Source of the DNA: Betaproteobacteria bacterium
GTDB lineage: Bacteria; Pseudomonadota; Gammaproteobacteria; Burkholderiales; Casimicrobiaceae
Direction: 5' to 3'
Assembly (NCBI GenBank): GCA_003153335.1
Contig: PLYG01000376.1
Location: forward strand, 1 to 13,090
DNA: 13,090 nucleotides
In this document: one piece after another, positions 1 through 8,300 of the stretch
How the letters are laid out: every line of letters starts with the position of its first letter
How positions within the stretch are numbered: position 1 is the first letter of the stretch
Position numbers and translations under genes: made by a program
The notes under the pieces: generated by a model
Databases searched by the model: none
The model's input: only the letters and a program-made list of their open reading frames with translations
Told to the model about the DNA's origin: nothing

Positions 1-2
1 AG

Positions 3-668
3 GTCGGCCGACACGACAAACTGCTGCTGGCGTTTGATGCCCTTGCGCTATCGAAAATGCTCGGTCGCGACGTTCCTGCCGGCAAGATCATCCATGGCGA
101 CGACCATGCGGTACTGAAGGTGAAGACTTCAGGCTTGATGAGCGAGGTGCGGACGCTCGTCGATAAAATCGCCACCCTGCTTTCCAGCCATTTACCCCCT
201 GATCTCATTTTGAATCGGCATTGCTCTGAGTGTGAGTTCCAAACCCGCTGCCACCAGAAGGCGGCGGACAAGGACGATCTCAGCCTGCTGGCCCTCATGA
301 CCGAAAAGCAGCGCAAGAAATTTCACGGGAAAGGCATCTTCACGGTCACACAGCTCTCGTACACGTTTCGTCCTCGTCGGCGTCCCAAGCGGCTACGGGA
401 CAAGCGGGAAAAGTATCACCACGCGCTGAAGGCGCTCGCAATCCGGGAAAGGAAAATCCACGTCGTCGGCAGTCCGGAACTAAAGATCCCGGGCACGCCG
501 GTCTATCTTGACGTTGAAGGTCTGCCCGACCGCGATTTCTACTATCTGATTGGAGTACGAATTGGGAAGAACGCCGCGGCGGTGCCACGGGCGGGCAACG
601 CTCCGCGCCGGGAGCAGGCCGCCCAACCACTACCGGAGATCGACTTCGATCAGCGCCTGACCTGGTGA
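3..668 (+). pseudogene. TM0106-family RecB/Cas4-like nuclease, truncated at both visible ends
   Basis: The open frame is already coding at the left edge (VGRHDKLLLAFDALALSK precedes the first ATG at 57), so the gene starts outside the window. The protein has the Cas4/RecB-type cysteine cluster CSECEFQTRC. A helix-rich linker (TEKQRKKFHGKGIFTVTQLS) follows, then the opening of an RNase H-like/DEDD exonuclease domain (VYLDVEGLPDRDFYYLIGV). This order is that of TM0106-type putative nucleases, which join an Fe-S RecB-like nuclease to an RNase H-like domain. Family resemblance stops near position 570, just after LIGVRIG, and the remaining ~30 residues (AAAVPRAGNAPRRE onward to the stop at 666-668) are foreign to the family. 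Most of the RNase H-like domain is therefore missing, presumably lost to the adjacent insertion-sequence debris. Fold-family assignment is fairly secure; loss of function is inferred from the truncation. Confidence 0.75.
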
Positions 669-707
669 CCAGCTCCTGCTGGCTCGGGCGGGGTCCCCCT
701 GCGTCTT

Positions 708-731
708 CGGCGCGCCGCGGCGCCGGTTTTT
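708..731 (+). terminator. Hairpin plus T-run, terminator-like
   Basis: A perfect 6-bp GC stem (CGGCGC at 708-713, GCGCCG at 720-725) encloses the loop GCCGCG and is followed by GTTTTTGG. This is the form of an intrinsic terminator for + strand transcription. It lies 40 bp after the stop of the truncated nuclease frame and before the IS91 remnant. The T-run is only five long, and it may belong to the insertion-sequence debris rather than to the nuclease gene. Confidence 0.35.
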
Positions 732-857
732 GGTGCTGAGGCACGCAAGGCTGCCCACGGCAGCCCGGCATGCGGCACAAGCGCGGAGTGTTCGGGCGTT
801 CGACCATAAAGTCGCGCAAGTGACAGGGGTGCAGCGGCCGCCGATACTTGCAGTACG

Positions 858-1223
858 GTGGTTGAATCCTTGGTGCCGCGCCCGCGCCTGCATCTGATCC
901 GCTTTCATGGGGTGCTGGCGCCCAACGCCAGGCTGCGTGCCGAGATCGTGCCGGGTCCGGCGCAGACTGCTGCAGCACTTGCAAACGATAACGATCACGC
1001 ACACGGCGCAGCGGCGCGCATGAACTGGGCGCGTCTCCTCAAGCGGGTGTTCGCTATCGATGTCGAGCATTGCCCACATTGTGGCGGCAGCCTGAAGATC
1101 ATCGCTGCGATCGAAGAGCCGGCGGTGATCAAGCGCATCCTGACCTATCTGGGATTGTCAGCACAACCGCCCCCGCACTCCCCGGCGCGGCGCTTTGATC
1201 TGTTTCAAGCGGCAGCGGCTTGA
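858..1223 (+). pseudogene. IS91-family (Y2/HUH) transposase, C-terminal remnant
   Basis: The 121-residue frame begins at a GTG and reads RPRLHLIRFHGVLAPNARLR, then MNWARLLKRVFAIDVEHCPHCG and LKIIAAIEEPAVIKRILTYL. These are hallmarks of the C-terminal third of IS91/ISCR-type transposases, including the late CPHCGG zinc-knuckle-like pair. The N-terminal zinc finger and the HUH/Y2 catalytic motifs are absent, so the protein cannot catalyse rolling-circle transposition. The GTG at 858 is only the first available start; the true 5' part is lost. A full family member is around 400 aa. Confidence 0.85.
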
Positions 1224-1453
1224 TACGCAAACGCGGACTGGATTGGACCAGCGCCGACGGGGCGGCTTGGCCTGCGCCCGCGCAAGAGCGTGCAGGGGCC
1301 GGGAAGTCAGCGCTTTGGGGCCATGCGTTGCGGAAGATCTACCGAAATACAGCCGGGCGGGGGAGAGTTTTCATGCGGTTGACCGCTGGGCGGGTTGAGC
1401 AAAGAGTGCCGGCTGGTGGAAAACGGTGTTTGAATTTCCTATACACTGTCCTT

Positions 1454-3241
1454 ATGCCTGGTTACCTATCGCTTCGTCTAAAGACCCTGCGCGCGCGCAG
1501 GAGAAATCGATGGCGGCGCCATTTTCCTGAGTGGCTTCAAGAGAATGCCGCGCAGGATCTGAAGAGCGCGAAGGGTGAACAGCACGTCGCCGAGGTAGTG
1601 TTCGCGCTGGCCGGACGTCTTGCGAGTGTCCTGCCATCGCTCGACCGTGGCCCCTCCGTTCTCGACGACCAGTCGTTCGCGACCAGCTTTCAACACACGC
1701 TGAGTTGGATCTCATATCAGGAAGACGTCACCGGCAGCGGATCTACGCTACGCGCCTATTGCGACATCACGGCGTCGCTGGCCGTCTTCAATCTGCTAGT
1801 GCGGGAGATCGCGGCGGAGTTTTCGCTTCCCGGCGTGGACGGAGAAATCGACGTCGCACGTCGTCTCGCCACCGCGGCAGGGAGTTGGCGCGAACCGCTC
1901 GTCGCGGCCGGACGGCGCATGCTGTCTGCGGGCAGGTACGACGAGGCCGCTGATTGCGCCCGTCGCGCCCTGAACGTCGTGACCGCGTGTCCCGTGTCGC
2001 AACGCCTCTTAATGGATGCGTTGCGCGAGCGGCGTCGCGCCGGCGGCACGATTGATAGTGTTGAGCAGAGCGGCCTCAGCGATCTCCACGGACGCTTTTG
2101 CCCAAGGCCGTTCGAAGTGCTCGTAAGCGGGCAGTCGACACGGTGGAACGAAGCCACGAACCTGACCGAGCAGGTGATGGGTTCGACCTATCTTTGCGAT
2201 TGCGCCGCATGGCTGCCGTTCGTTGCCGGCAACGTCGTGGAGGCTGATTCGCCGGACGCGGTATGGAACTCGGATCAGGCCCAGGAGATCCGTCGCTCCG
2301 TTCTCGATGGTGACTATTCATATTGCAGCAGGACGATGTGCCCCGCGATCGTGAACGGCGCGCTGCCGCGGTCGGAAGAGGTTACAGCACCGCGTCTGCG
2401 TCGCATTATCGAGCGCCGCGAAACCGTTCTCGAAGATGGCCCGCGCCTCATCACGCTGGGCCACGACAGCTCGTGCAATCTGGCGTGCCCATCGTGCCGC
2501 GTCGGCATCGTCATGGCGGACAAGGCGCAGAACGAACGGCTCGACCGCGCGCGCGATCGCGTGATCCTGCCACTCCTTCGCGATCGGCAGGCAGGTCTCC
2601 ATATGACGGCGTGGGGCGATCCATTTGCCAGTCGGCACTACCGCTCGATCCTGGAGGCGCTGCGGGAACCGGAGTTCGACGGCGTCAAGCTCTATCTCCT
2701 GACGAACGGCCTCGGACTGACGCCTCACGTCTGGACGGCGATGCCGCATCTGGCCGAAAAAATCGTGGAGCTTCGCGTCTCCGTCGACGCCGCGACCAAG
2801 GAAACATACGAGAACGTCCGGCGTCCCGGTCGATGGGAGGTGCTTCGCAGGAACCTGACCGTGATGGGCGAGATGTCCAAGGCCGGTAAGTTCCGGCGAA
2901 ACCGCTTCGCCGGCGGCATGCAGTCGGTCAGCAGCGATCTCTTTCTTGACGCCAAGGATCCCGTCAGCTTCGTGCTCGCATTCGTCGTGCAGAGCGCCAA
3001 TTTCCGCGAGATGCCCGCCTTCGTAAAACTGGCCGAGGAGGTTGACGCGGATGTCGTCGTGTTCCAAAAGTACTATAGCTTCGGCCATGAGGGCGCCGTG
3101 GAGTTCTCGGCCAAAGACGTCGCGTCACCGGCGCACCCGGAGCACCAGCAGCTGCAGGCGATCCTCCAGGATCCGGTGATGCAAAGTCCACGCGTCATCA
3201 AGACGTTCATCGCCCAACTGACGGCCGGGCAGGCATCATGA
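1454..3241 (+). CDS. Radical SAM protein with N-terminal SPASM-like domain (paralogue 1)
   Basis: The protein is predicted to cleave S-adenosylmethionine with a [4Fe-4S] cluster; the substrate is unknown. Numbered from the ATG at 1454 (596 aa), residues 1-200 are helical and include one TPR-like hairpin (AGRRMLSAGRYDEAADCARR). A SPASM-like cysteine block follows: C216, C248, C250, C291 and C296, with GNVVEADSPDAVWNS between. The radical SAM signature CNLACPSC supplies C341, C345 and C348, and WGDPF (387-391) stands at the usual GGE-type SAM-binding position. The order, SPASM before radical SAM, is the reverse of classical anSME/RiPP maturases. I chose 1454 because the upstream in-frame sequence from 1220 is insertion-sequence DNA and the start then aligns with the downstream paralogue (585 aa). 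No Shine-Dalgarno is visible. Relative to its neighbour it carries in-frame insertions of about 14 and 23 residues. The stop overlaps the next start (ATGA). Confidence 0.85.
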   Translation: MPGYLSLRLKTLRARRRNRWRRHFPEWLQENAAQDLKSAKGEQHVAEVVFALAGRLASVLPSLDRGPSVLDDQSFATSFQHTLSWISYQEDVTGSGSTLRAYCDITASLAVFNLLVREIAAEFSLPGVDGEIDVARRLATAAGSWREPLVAAGRRMLSAGRYDEAADCARRALNVVTACPVSQRLLMDALRERRRAGGTIDSVEQSGLSDLHGRFCPRPFEVLVSGQSTRWNEATNLTEQVMGSTYLCDCAAWLPFVAGNVVEADSPDAVWNSDQAQEIRRSVLDGDYSYCSRTMCPAIVNGALPRSEEVTAPRLRRIIERRETVLEDGPRLITLGHDSSCNLACPSCRVGIVMADKAQNERLDRARDRVILPLLRDRQAGLHMTAWGDPFASRHYRSILEALREPEFDGVKLYLLTNGLGLTPHVWTAMPHLAEKIVELRVSVDAATKETYENVRRPGRWEVLRRNLTVMGEMSKAGKFRRNRFAGGMQSVSSDLFLDAKDPVSFVLAFVVQSANFREMPAFVKLAEEVDADVVVFQKYYSFGHEGAVEFSAKDVASPAHPEHQQLQAILQDPVMQSPRVIKTFIAQLTAGQAS

Positions 3242-4995
3242 TCCATCTCCGCGCAATGATGCAGCATCGCTACGTCTCCGGAATGCGGAGGCGATGGGCG
3301 GCGGCGTTCGGCAATGGCCGCGTCGCGAAGCGGTGGGCTCGTCGCGCCTTTGCCGAGTTCGAAGTGAGTGCCGGAAGGCGTGCGGAGATGCTCTCGTCGA
3401 TCGTCACCGACGCTCTGCACTTGACCAAACTTGCGGACGATCTCGTTGTTGGCCGCGACGGTAGCCGTCGCTGCTTCGTCGATTTCCTGCTCCAGGCCTG
3501 TCAACGCGTTGACTCCGGTGACGTGCGGCACCGGAGTGCGAGACTTCGCTCGTACGTTGACGTCTCCGTTCAGGCGAAAGCACTCCGCGCCTTCGCGGAT
3601 TACCTATCGCCGCGAAAGGCATTCGCCGGCGATCCGGCCAACGTGACCGCTCTGCTCCTCGAAGAGCTCCCCGACTCCCGTCCCTCACTGCTAGCGCATG
3701 CGGAGTTGCTGATCGAGCGACGGCATCTGGACGAGGCGATCGCTGTCATCCAGCGGGCGCTGCGCATTCAGGCCGTCTGCCCCTCCGCCCAGCAACTGCT
3801 CAGTCGTGCCTATGCCGCACAGCGCGAGAACGGCGGTCGCACCGGCGATCTGGATGGAATGAACTACGACCTGAGCGACAAGTTCTGCCCGATGCCGTTT
3901 ACCCACCTCGCCACCGGTTACAAAGGCGACGCGTTCGCCTGCTGCTGTCCGGCGTGGGTTCCCTTCGCGGTGGGAAATGTGCTCGACGCGCCGTCAGCCG
4001 ACGCGGTGTGGAACTCGGATGTCGCGGCAGAGATTCGCCGTTCGATGCACGACGGCGACTTCAGTTACTGTAGCCGGACGCTTTGCTCCTACATCGCCGC
4101 GCAGAAACTTCCGTTGAAAGCGGAGATCACCGATCCGCTGCTTCGCCGTTACATCGACGAGCGGTCGGTCGTTCTCGAAGAACTCCCACAGATGGTGCAG
4201 TTGAACCACGATCCGACCTGCAACCTGGCCTGCCCTTCATGCCGCACGGAAATTCTCACCGCGAAGGCCGAGGAACAGGACACCTACGCTGAATCAGCCC
4301 GGCGCGTCATCCTGCCGCTGCTCCGAAAAGTGAATGGGCAGAGTTACATTTCCGGCGGCGGCGAGGCGTTCGCGAGCAAGCACTATCGCTCCATCCTGGC
4401 CGCCTTGAATCGCACCGAGTATCCGGATCTTTATCTCTACCTCATCACGAACGGCCAACTAACGACTGCCGAACGCTGGCGCCAGTTTCCTGACCTGCTG
4501 GAAATGATCGACATCCTCTCGGTGTCGATCGATGCGGCACGCGCCGAAACGTACGAGCGCCTGCGACGTCCGGGAAAGTGGCCGAGCCTCATGAAGAACC
4601 TCGAGCTGATAGCGGAAATGCGGCGCTCGGGATCGATCCGGCGCTTTCAGGTCAACTTCGTCGTTCAGGAGGAGAACTATCGGGAGATCCCTGAATTCAT
4701 CGAGCTCGGGACCCGCCTGGGAGTCGACAGCATCTGGTTGCAGCGACTGACCAACTATGGCGCGTATGCGGAGGGCGCGTTCGCAAAGGCAGACGTCACC
4801 TCGCCCGCGCATCCGCAGCATACGGAGCTGCTCGACATCCTGCGAAGCCCCGTCATGAGCCATCCGGCCATCGACATGGAGATGCTGATGCCTCTTCTGC
4901 CCGAAGTCGTCGCCTCGGATTTGCGTCTCCCGCTACTGCGCCACGCCTCACGCCGCAAATGTAACGAACTGCGTTGGGGCGTCATTGATGCGTAG
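3238..4995 (+). CDS. Radical SAM protein with N-terminal SPASM-like domain (paralogue 2)
   Basis: This is a diverged tandem copy of the upstream gene with the same architecture, and it starts at an ATG that shares ATGA with the previous stop, implying translational coupling. A basic N-terminus and helical region include a TPR-like unit (AELLIERRHLDEAIAVIQRA). The SPASM-like block has C217, the triplet C235-C237 and C278/C283, with GNVLDAPSADAVWNSD between. The radical SAM motif CNLACPSC gives C328, C332 and C335, and SGGGEAF (372-378) matches the SAM-binding GGE motif better than paralogue 1 does. Later strands include YLYLITNGQ, SVSIDAARAETYERLRRPG and FQVNFVVQEENYREIPEF. Both cluster motifs are intact, so activity is plausible. 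The substrate is unknown; the neighbourhood suggests a glycan or glycoconjugate. The C-terminal ~25 residues extend past the end of paralogue 1 and lie next to a junction with IS91-like sequence, so the tail may be non-native. Confidence 0.88.
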   Translation: MIHLRAMMQHRYVSGMRRRWAAAFGNGRVAKRWARRAFAEFEVSAGRRAEMLSSIVTDALHLTKLADDLVVGRDGSRRCFVDFLLQACQRVDSGDVRHRSARLRSYVDVSVQAKALRAFADYLSPRKAFAGDPANVTALLLEELPDSRPSLLAHAELLIERRHLDEAIAVIQRALRIQAVCPSAQQLLSRAYAAQRENGGRTGDLDGMNYDLSDKFCPMPFTHLATGYKGDAFACCCPAWVPFAVGNVLDAPSADAVWNSDVAAEIRRSMHDGDFSYCSRTLCSYIAAQKLPLKAEITDPLLRRYIDERSVVLEELPQMVQLNHDPTCNLACPSCRTEILTAKAEEQDTYAESARRVILPLLRKVNGQSYISGGGEAFASKHYRSILAALNRTEYPDLYLYLITNGQLTTAERWRQFPDLLEMIDILSVSIDAARAETYERLRRPGKWPSLMKNLELIAEMRRSGSIRRFQVNFVVQEENYREIPEFIELGTRLGVDSIWLQRLTNYGAYAEGAFAKADVTSPAHPQHTELLDILRSPVMSHPAIDMEMLMPLLPEVVASDLRLPLLRHASRRKCNELRWGVIDA

Positions 4996-5098
4996 CCCCG
5001 CGCACTTGGTCGAGCACGTCATCCCGCGAGTGCCGGTGCGCCGGCAGTTCGGCTTGCGTGAAGGCACGGACAAGCGCTTCGACAAGACCATCGAGTGA
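4988..5098 (+). pseudogene. Short IS91-transposase-like scrap
   Basis: A 36-codon frame (ATG at 4988, TGA at 5096-5098) reads AHLVEHVIPRVPVRRQFGLR. The segment LVEHVIPRVPVR resembles the well-known IS91-family stretch just before the catalytic region (usually ...HVPVRQW...). Third codon positions are almost all G or C, which supports a coding origin. Similarity is lost after about position 5040. It lies within 10 bp of the end of radical SAM paralogue 2 and is read on the same strand as the IS91 remnant at 858-1223. The identification rests on a short match recalled from the family and is tentative. Confidence 0.4.
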
Positions 5099-5342
5099 TT
5101 TGCCACTGTCGCCGCCGCCAATCAATGAACGGGCCGGATAGCCAACCCGAACCGTCGGTGCCACGATGGCAGGGCCGTCTAAGCGCCCGGGGGCGTCTCA
5201 CCCACGTCCAGCGAGTCTCTCGAGAACACCAAGGCCTGGACCGAGCACGGGTTCTGCGACTGCAGGGGCCGCGGATGAACATGCAGATGTTGATGTCGCT
5301 GGCCCCGCACGTGTACGGGGAAGAGTGCCTGGAGCGGTGGTC
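4996..5342. other. Junction zone between the radical SAM pair and the fusion gene
   Basis: These ~350 bp hold no complete gene. They contain the IS91-like scrap, a stretch with no clear coding signal (about 5100-5240) and the 3' remnant of an unknown gene. I found no convincing promoter or terminator. The patchwork of frames and codon bias is best read as a recombination or insertion scar. Confidence 0.5.
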
Positions 5343-5346
5343 TTGA
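5095..5346 (+). pseudogene. 3' remnant of an unidentified gene upstream of the giant fusion gene
   Basis: The frame starts at a GTG at 5095 and ends with a TGA at 5344-5346. The last ~35 residues (REHQGLDRARVLRLQGPRMN and on to HVYGEECLERW) use strongly GC-ending codons, unlike the first half. They look like the genuine C-terminus of a truncated gene. I do not recognise the family. The stop overlaps a TTG start of the downstream gene as TTGA, an arrangement like the ATGA overlap between the radical SAM genes. This suggests the lost gene was once the preceding member of the same operon. It could also be chance open frame in a junction zone. Confidence 0.35.
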
Positions 5347-8300
5347 GCCGCGAGAGCGACTACGTCGCTCCTGGCTTGAAGGTCGTGCGGCCGGACGCGG
5401 CCTTTCCGCGCATGCGTGCCCTTGACCGGTCGACCCACCCGTGGAAATTCCTCCGCCGCGAGGTCCCCCACCTCTGGTACGCGGATGAACGATTTCCGCT
5501 GATGGGCTTCGTGAACCGCGACGAGGCCACGATTCTGCACAACATCGCCCTGGCGTTCGCGGGCAGGTCGGCGCTGGAGCTGGGCACCTGGCTCGGATGG
5601 TCCACCTGTCATCTCGCGCTCGCGGGTGTGACCGTGGACTCGATCGATCCCGCGCACGAGGATCCCGAGCATCGCGCGATCGTGCAGCAGTCGCTGGCGC
5701 TCGCCGGGGTCGCCGATCGGGTCAATCTGATCCCGGGCCGCAGCCCCGGCGCGGTCGGCCGCCTGGCGACGAAACATCAGCGCAAGTGGAGCCTCTTCTT
5801 CATCGACGGGGATCACGAGCGCGACGCGCCCGTGTGCGACGTACGCACCTGCCTTCCCCACGCGGCCCGGGATTGCGCGTTCGTGTTTCACGATCTGGCG
5901 TCGCCCGACGTGGCGGCAGGCCTGCGCTTCCTCCAGCGCCAGGGCTGGAAGGTGGTGGTGTTCCAGACCGCGCAGATCATGGGAATGGCCTGGCGCGGCC
6001 GCGTGAGCCCGCCCGCCCACGTCCCCGATCCCGAGGTGCTCTGGCAACTCCCCCATCACCTGGTCGGCCTGCCGGTGGCGGGCGTCGACTTCGATCACCT
6101 CGGCCAGGTCGCGGAGCCGTTCGCGGACCTCCGCGACCTCGTGCCCGCGGACGCGGGCGGCGAGCGACCGTCGATATGCATCGTCTCGAACGAGATCATC
6201 GGTCCCTTCAAGAACGGGGGCATCGGCACGTCGATGACCGGGCTGGCCGAGCGGATGGCGGCCGCGGGGTTTCCGGTGACCATCCTCTACACTGGCAATC
6301 TGACCTCGCCCGACGCCGGCCTGGGCGGTTGGCAGGCGCGCTACGCGGAGATGGGCATCGATCTCGTCGCTCTCGAGGCCGAAGGCCTCGGCGCGCTTGC
6401 GGGTCCGTTGCGGGACATCGGGTTCGGCGTGCCCGCGCTGGTCTACAAGTATCTCACTGCCCACGCGTTCGACGTCGTGCATTTCAATGACTGTCTCGGC
6501 GAGGGCAGTCTGTGTCTGGCCGCCAAGCGACTGGGGCTGGCCTTTCCGCGCTCGTTGCTGGTGCTCGCGCTGCACAGCCCTTCGCAATGGGTGCTGGAGC
6601 TGAACCAGACGCTCCCCACCAGCTTGCTCTATGCGGCCATGAACCACGCCGAGCGCTTGAGCGTGCGCTGCGCAGACGTGCTGTGGAGCCCGAGCCGCTA
6701 CCTGCTCGGCTGGGCGCGCGATCGCGGCTTTGCGTTGCCGGCCCGCACGTTCGTGCAGCCGTACGCGTTGCCCACGCAGCGGCTGCGCGAGGGCGCGCCG
6801 TCGCCGTCGCCGTCGCCCGCCGTGACGCACGGCCGCGCCGCGAGCCCCCGCGAGATCGTCTTTTTCGGCCGGCTCGAAGAGCGCAAGGGGCTGCGGCTGT
6901 TCTGCAATGCGATCCATCGGCTGCGAGATGAGCTCGCCGAGCGACAGATCACAGTCACGTTTTTGGGCAAGGTCCAGCCGTTCGGGGCCATGAACAGCCT
7001 CGACTACATTGCCCAGCGCTCAGCGGGATGGCGTTTCCCGGTAAAGACCATCACCGACCTCGGCCAGCCCGAGGCGCTCGCGTACCTGCTCGGCAGCGGC
7101 CGCCTGGCGGTCATGCCGCCGCCGTTCGACAACTCGCCCTGCACGGTGTACGAGGCGCTCGACGCCGGCATTCCCTTCCTCGCCGCCCGCACCGGCGGAA
7201 TTCCCGAGCTGATCGACGCCGCCGATCACGACCACGTGCTCTTCGATTGCTCCACCGAAGGTCTCCGCGCGGCACTGCGGGACACCCTCGGCCGCGGCGG
7301 CTGGATCGCCAAACCGTCGCTCGCGCAGGCGGACATCCGCAGCCAGTGGCAACAGATGCATGCCGGCTGGCGTGCGTTCCTCCCCAGCCCGGCCGCCGAG
7401 CCGCAGCGCCGTCCGGTGGTCGCGATCGTCGATCACGACGTCGGCCTCGATCTCGAGGCGACGCTGACCTCGCTCCGCGCCTGCGCCGGCATCCGGCGGG
7501 TCGTGGTGCAAAATCGCACCGGCGCCGCGCTGCCGACCGAGGGCTTTCCGCTCCCGCTCCGCAACCTCGACCTCCTGAGCGAGGATCCCGATGCGCTCGC
7601 CGACGAGCTGGCGGGGCTGGCCGCGGACGCCGTCCTGCTGATTCACGCGGGCACGACGGTGCGGCCTGAACGGTTCGCCGCGATGGTCGCGGCGCTCGCT
7701 GTGGACGGCGTCGACGGCCTCGTGCCCGCGGCCCTGGTGAAAGATCCGGACGGCTCGACCAAGCTCGTGCCACCGCTGGGAGGCAGCCCGTGCTTCAGCC
7801 TGTTCGAGGGCGTGACCTTCACCGGCGCGCTGCTGGTTCGGGGGGACACGCTGGTCAGCGCCAGCGAGAAGCACGCGTGGGCGCTCGCTGCGCCCTTCCT
7901 GGGCCTCGCGGACCAGTGCCTGATGGGCGGCGCCGAGATCTGGCCGTATCCAGAGCCGGTGCTTGCACGCTCGGCGGGCGCGCCGGTGCGCTCGCGGAGT
8001 GCGCAGTCGGGCAGAGTCGCCGCGTACGCCGAGGCGTCGTCCACCGAGCGCTACTACATGCTTGCCGCCGCGTTCGCGCCGCCGAAGGAGATCCCTCACA
8101 TCGTCCCCAGCTTGCCCGACCGCGCGCCGCCGGCAGTGGCCGCGCGCGTTCCGGAGCCCGCCCGCCCGGTCACCCAGGCACGGGTCACTTCGCCGCCGCC
8201 GACCAATGGGTCCGCAGCGCCGGAGTACTCGCGCGTGGGGCCGGTGCACTTCCAACCGCTCGAGCAGGAGCTCGATCCGGTCGCTTCCTACCTGTCCGGC

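Larger units (their letters stand above)
570..1447 (+). mobile_element. Insertion-sequence debris including the 3' end of an IS91-like element
   Basis: This stretch replaces the missing part of the nuclease gene. From 570 to 857 no frame gives a recognisable protein; it is GC-rich with one hairpin (708-731). Positions 858-1223 are the IS91 transposase C-terminus. Positions 1224-1447 are non-coding and finish in AACGGTGTTTGAATTTCCTA, which resembles the 3' flank often seen after IS91-like transposases and may be the origin-side end. The left boundary is placed where nuclease similarity stops; the right one is placed just before the radical SAM gene. Both are inferred, and no target duplication is expected for IS91 elements. 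Confidence 0.55.

Noticed and set aside
346..1079. Minus-strand frames across the IS91 remnant and the nuclease truncation
   Set aside because: They run antisense to recognisable nuclease and transposase sequence and show low-complexity Arg/Pro composition with no family match.
1220..1453. N-terminal extension of radical SAM paralogue 1 from 1220
   Set aside because: This stretch is the non-coding 3' end of the IS91-like element. The encoded residues have no family counterpart, and the start at 1454 aligns in length with paralogue 2.
4982..5164. Minus-strand 60-codon frame with a Walker A-like GGGDSGKS
   Set aside because: Third-position GC is only about 60%, and no further P-loop NTPase motif or length is available. 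The overlapping + frame to 5098 has much stronger codon bias. Probably chance.
5166..5336. N-terminal extension of the fusion protein from ATG 5166
   Set aside because: Low-complexity Ser/Pro/Ala/Arg sequence lacking the GC-ending codon bias that begins near 5337. The same DNA is better explained by the remnant frame ending at 5346.
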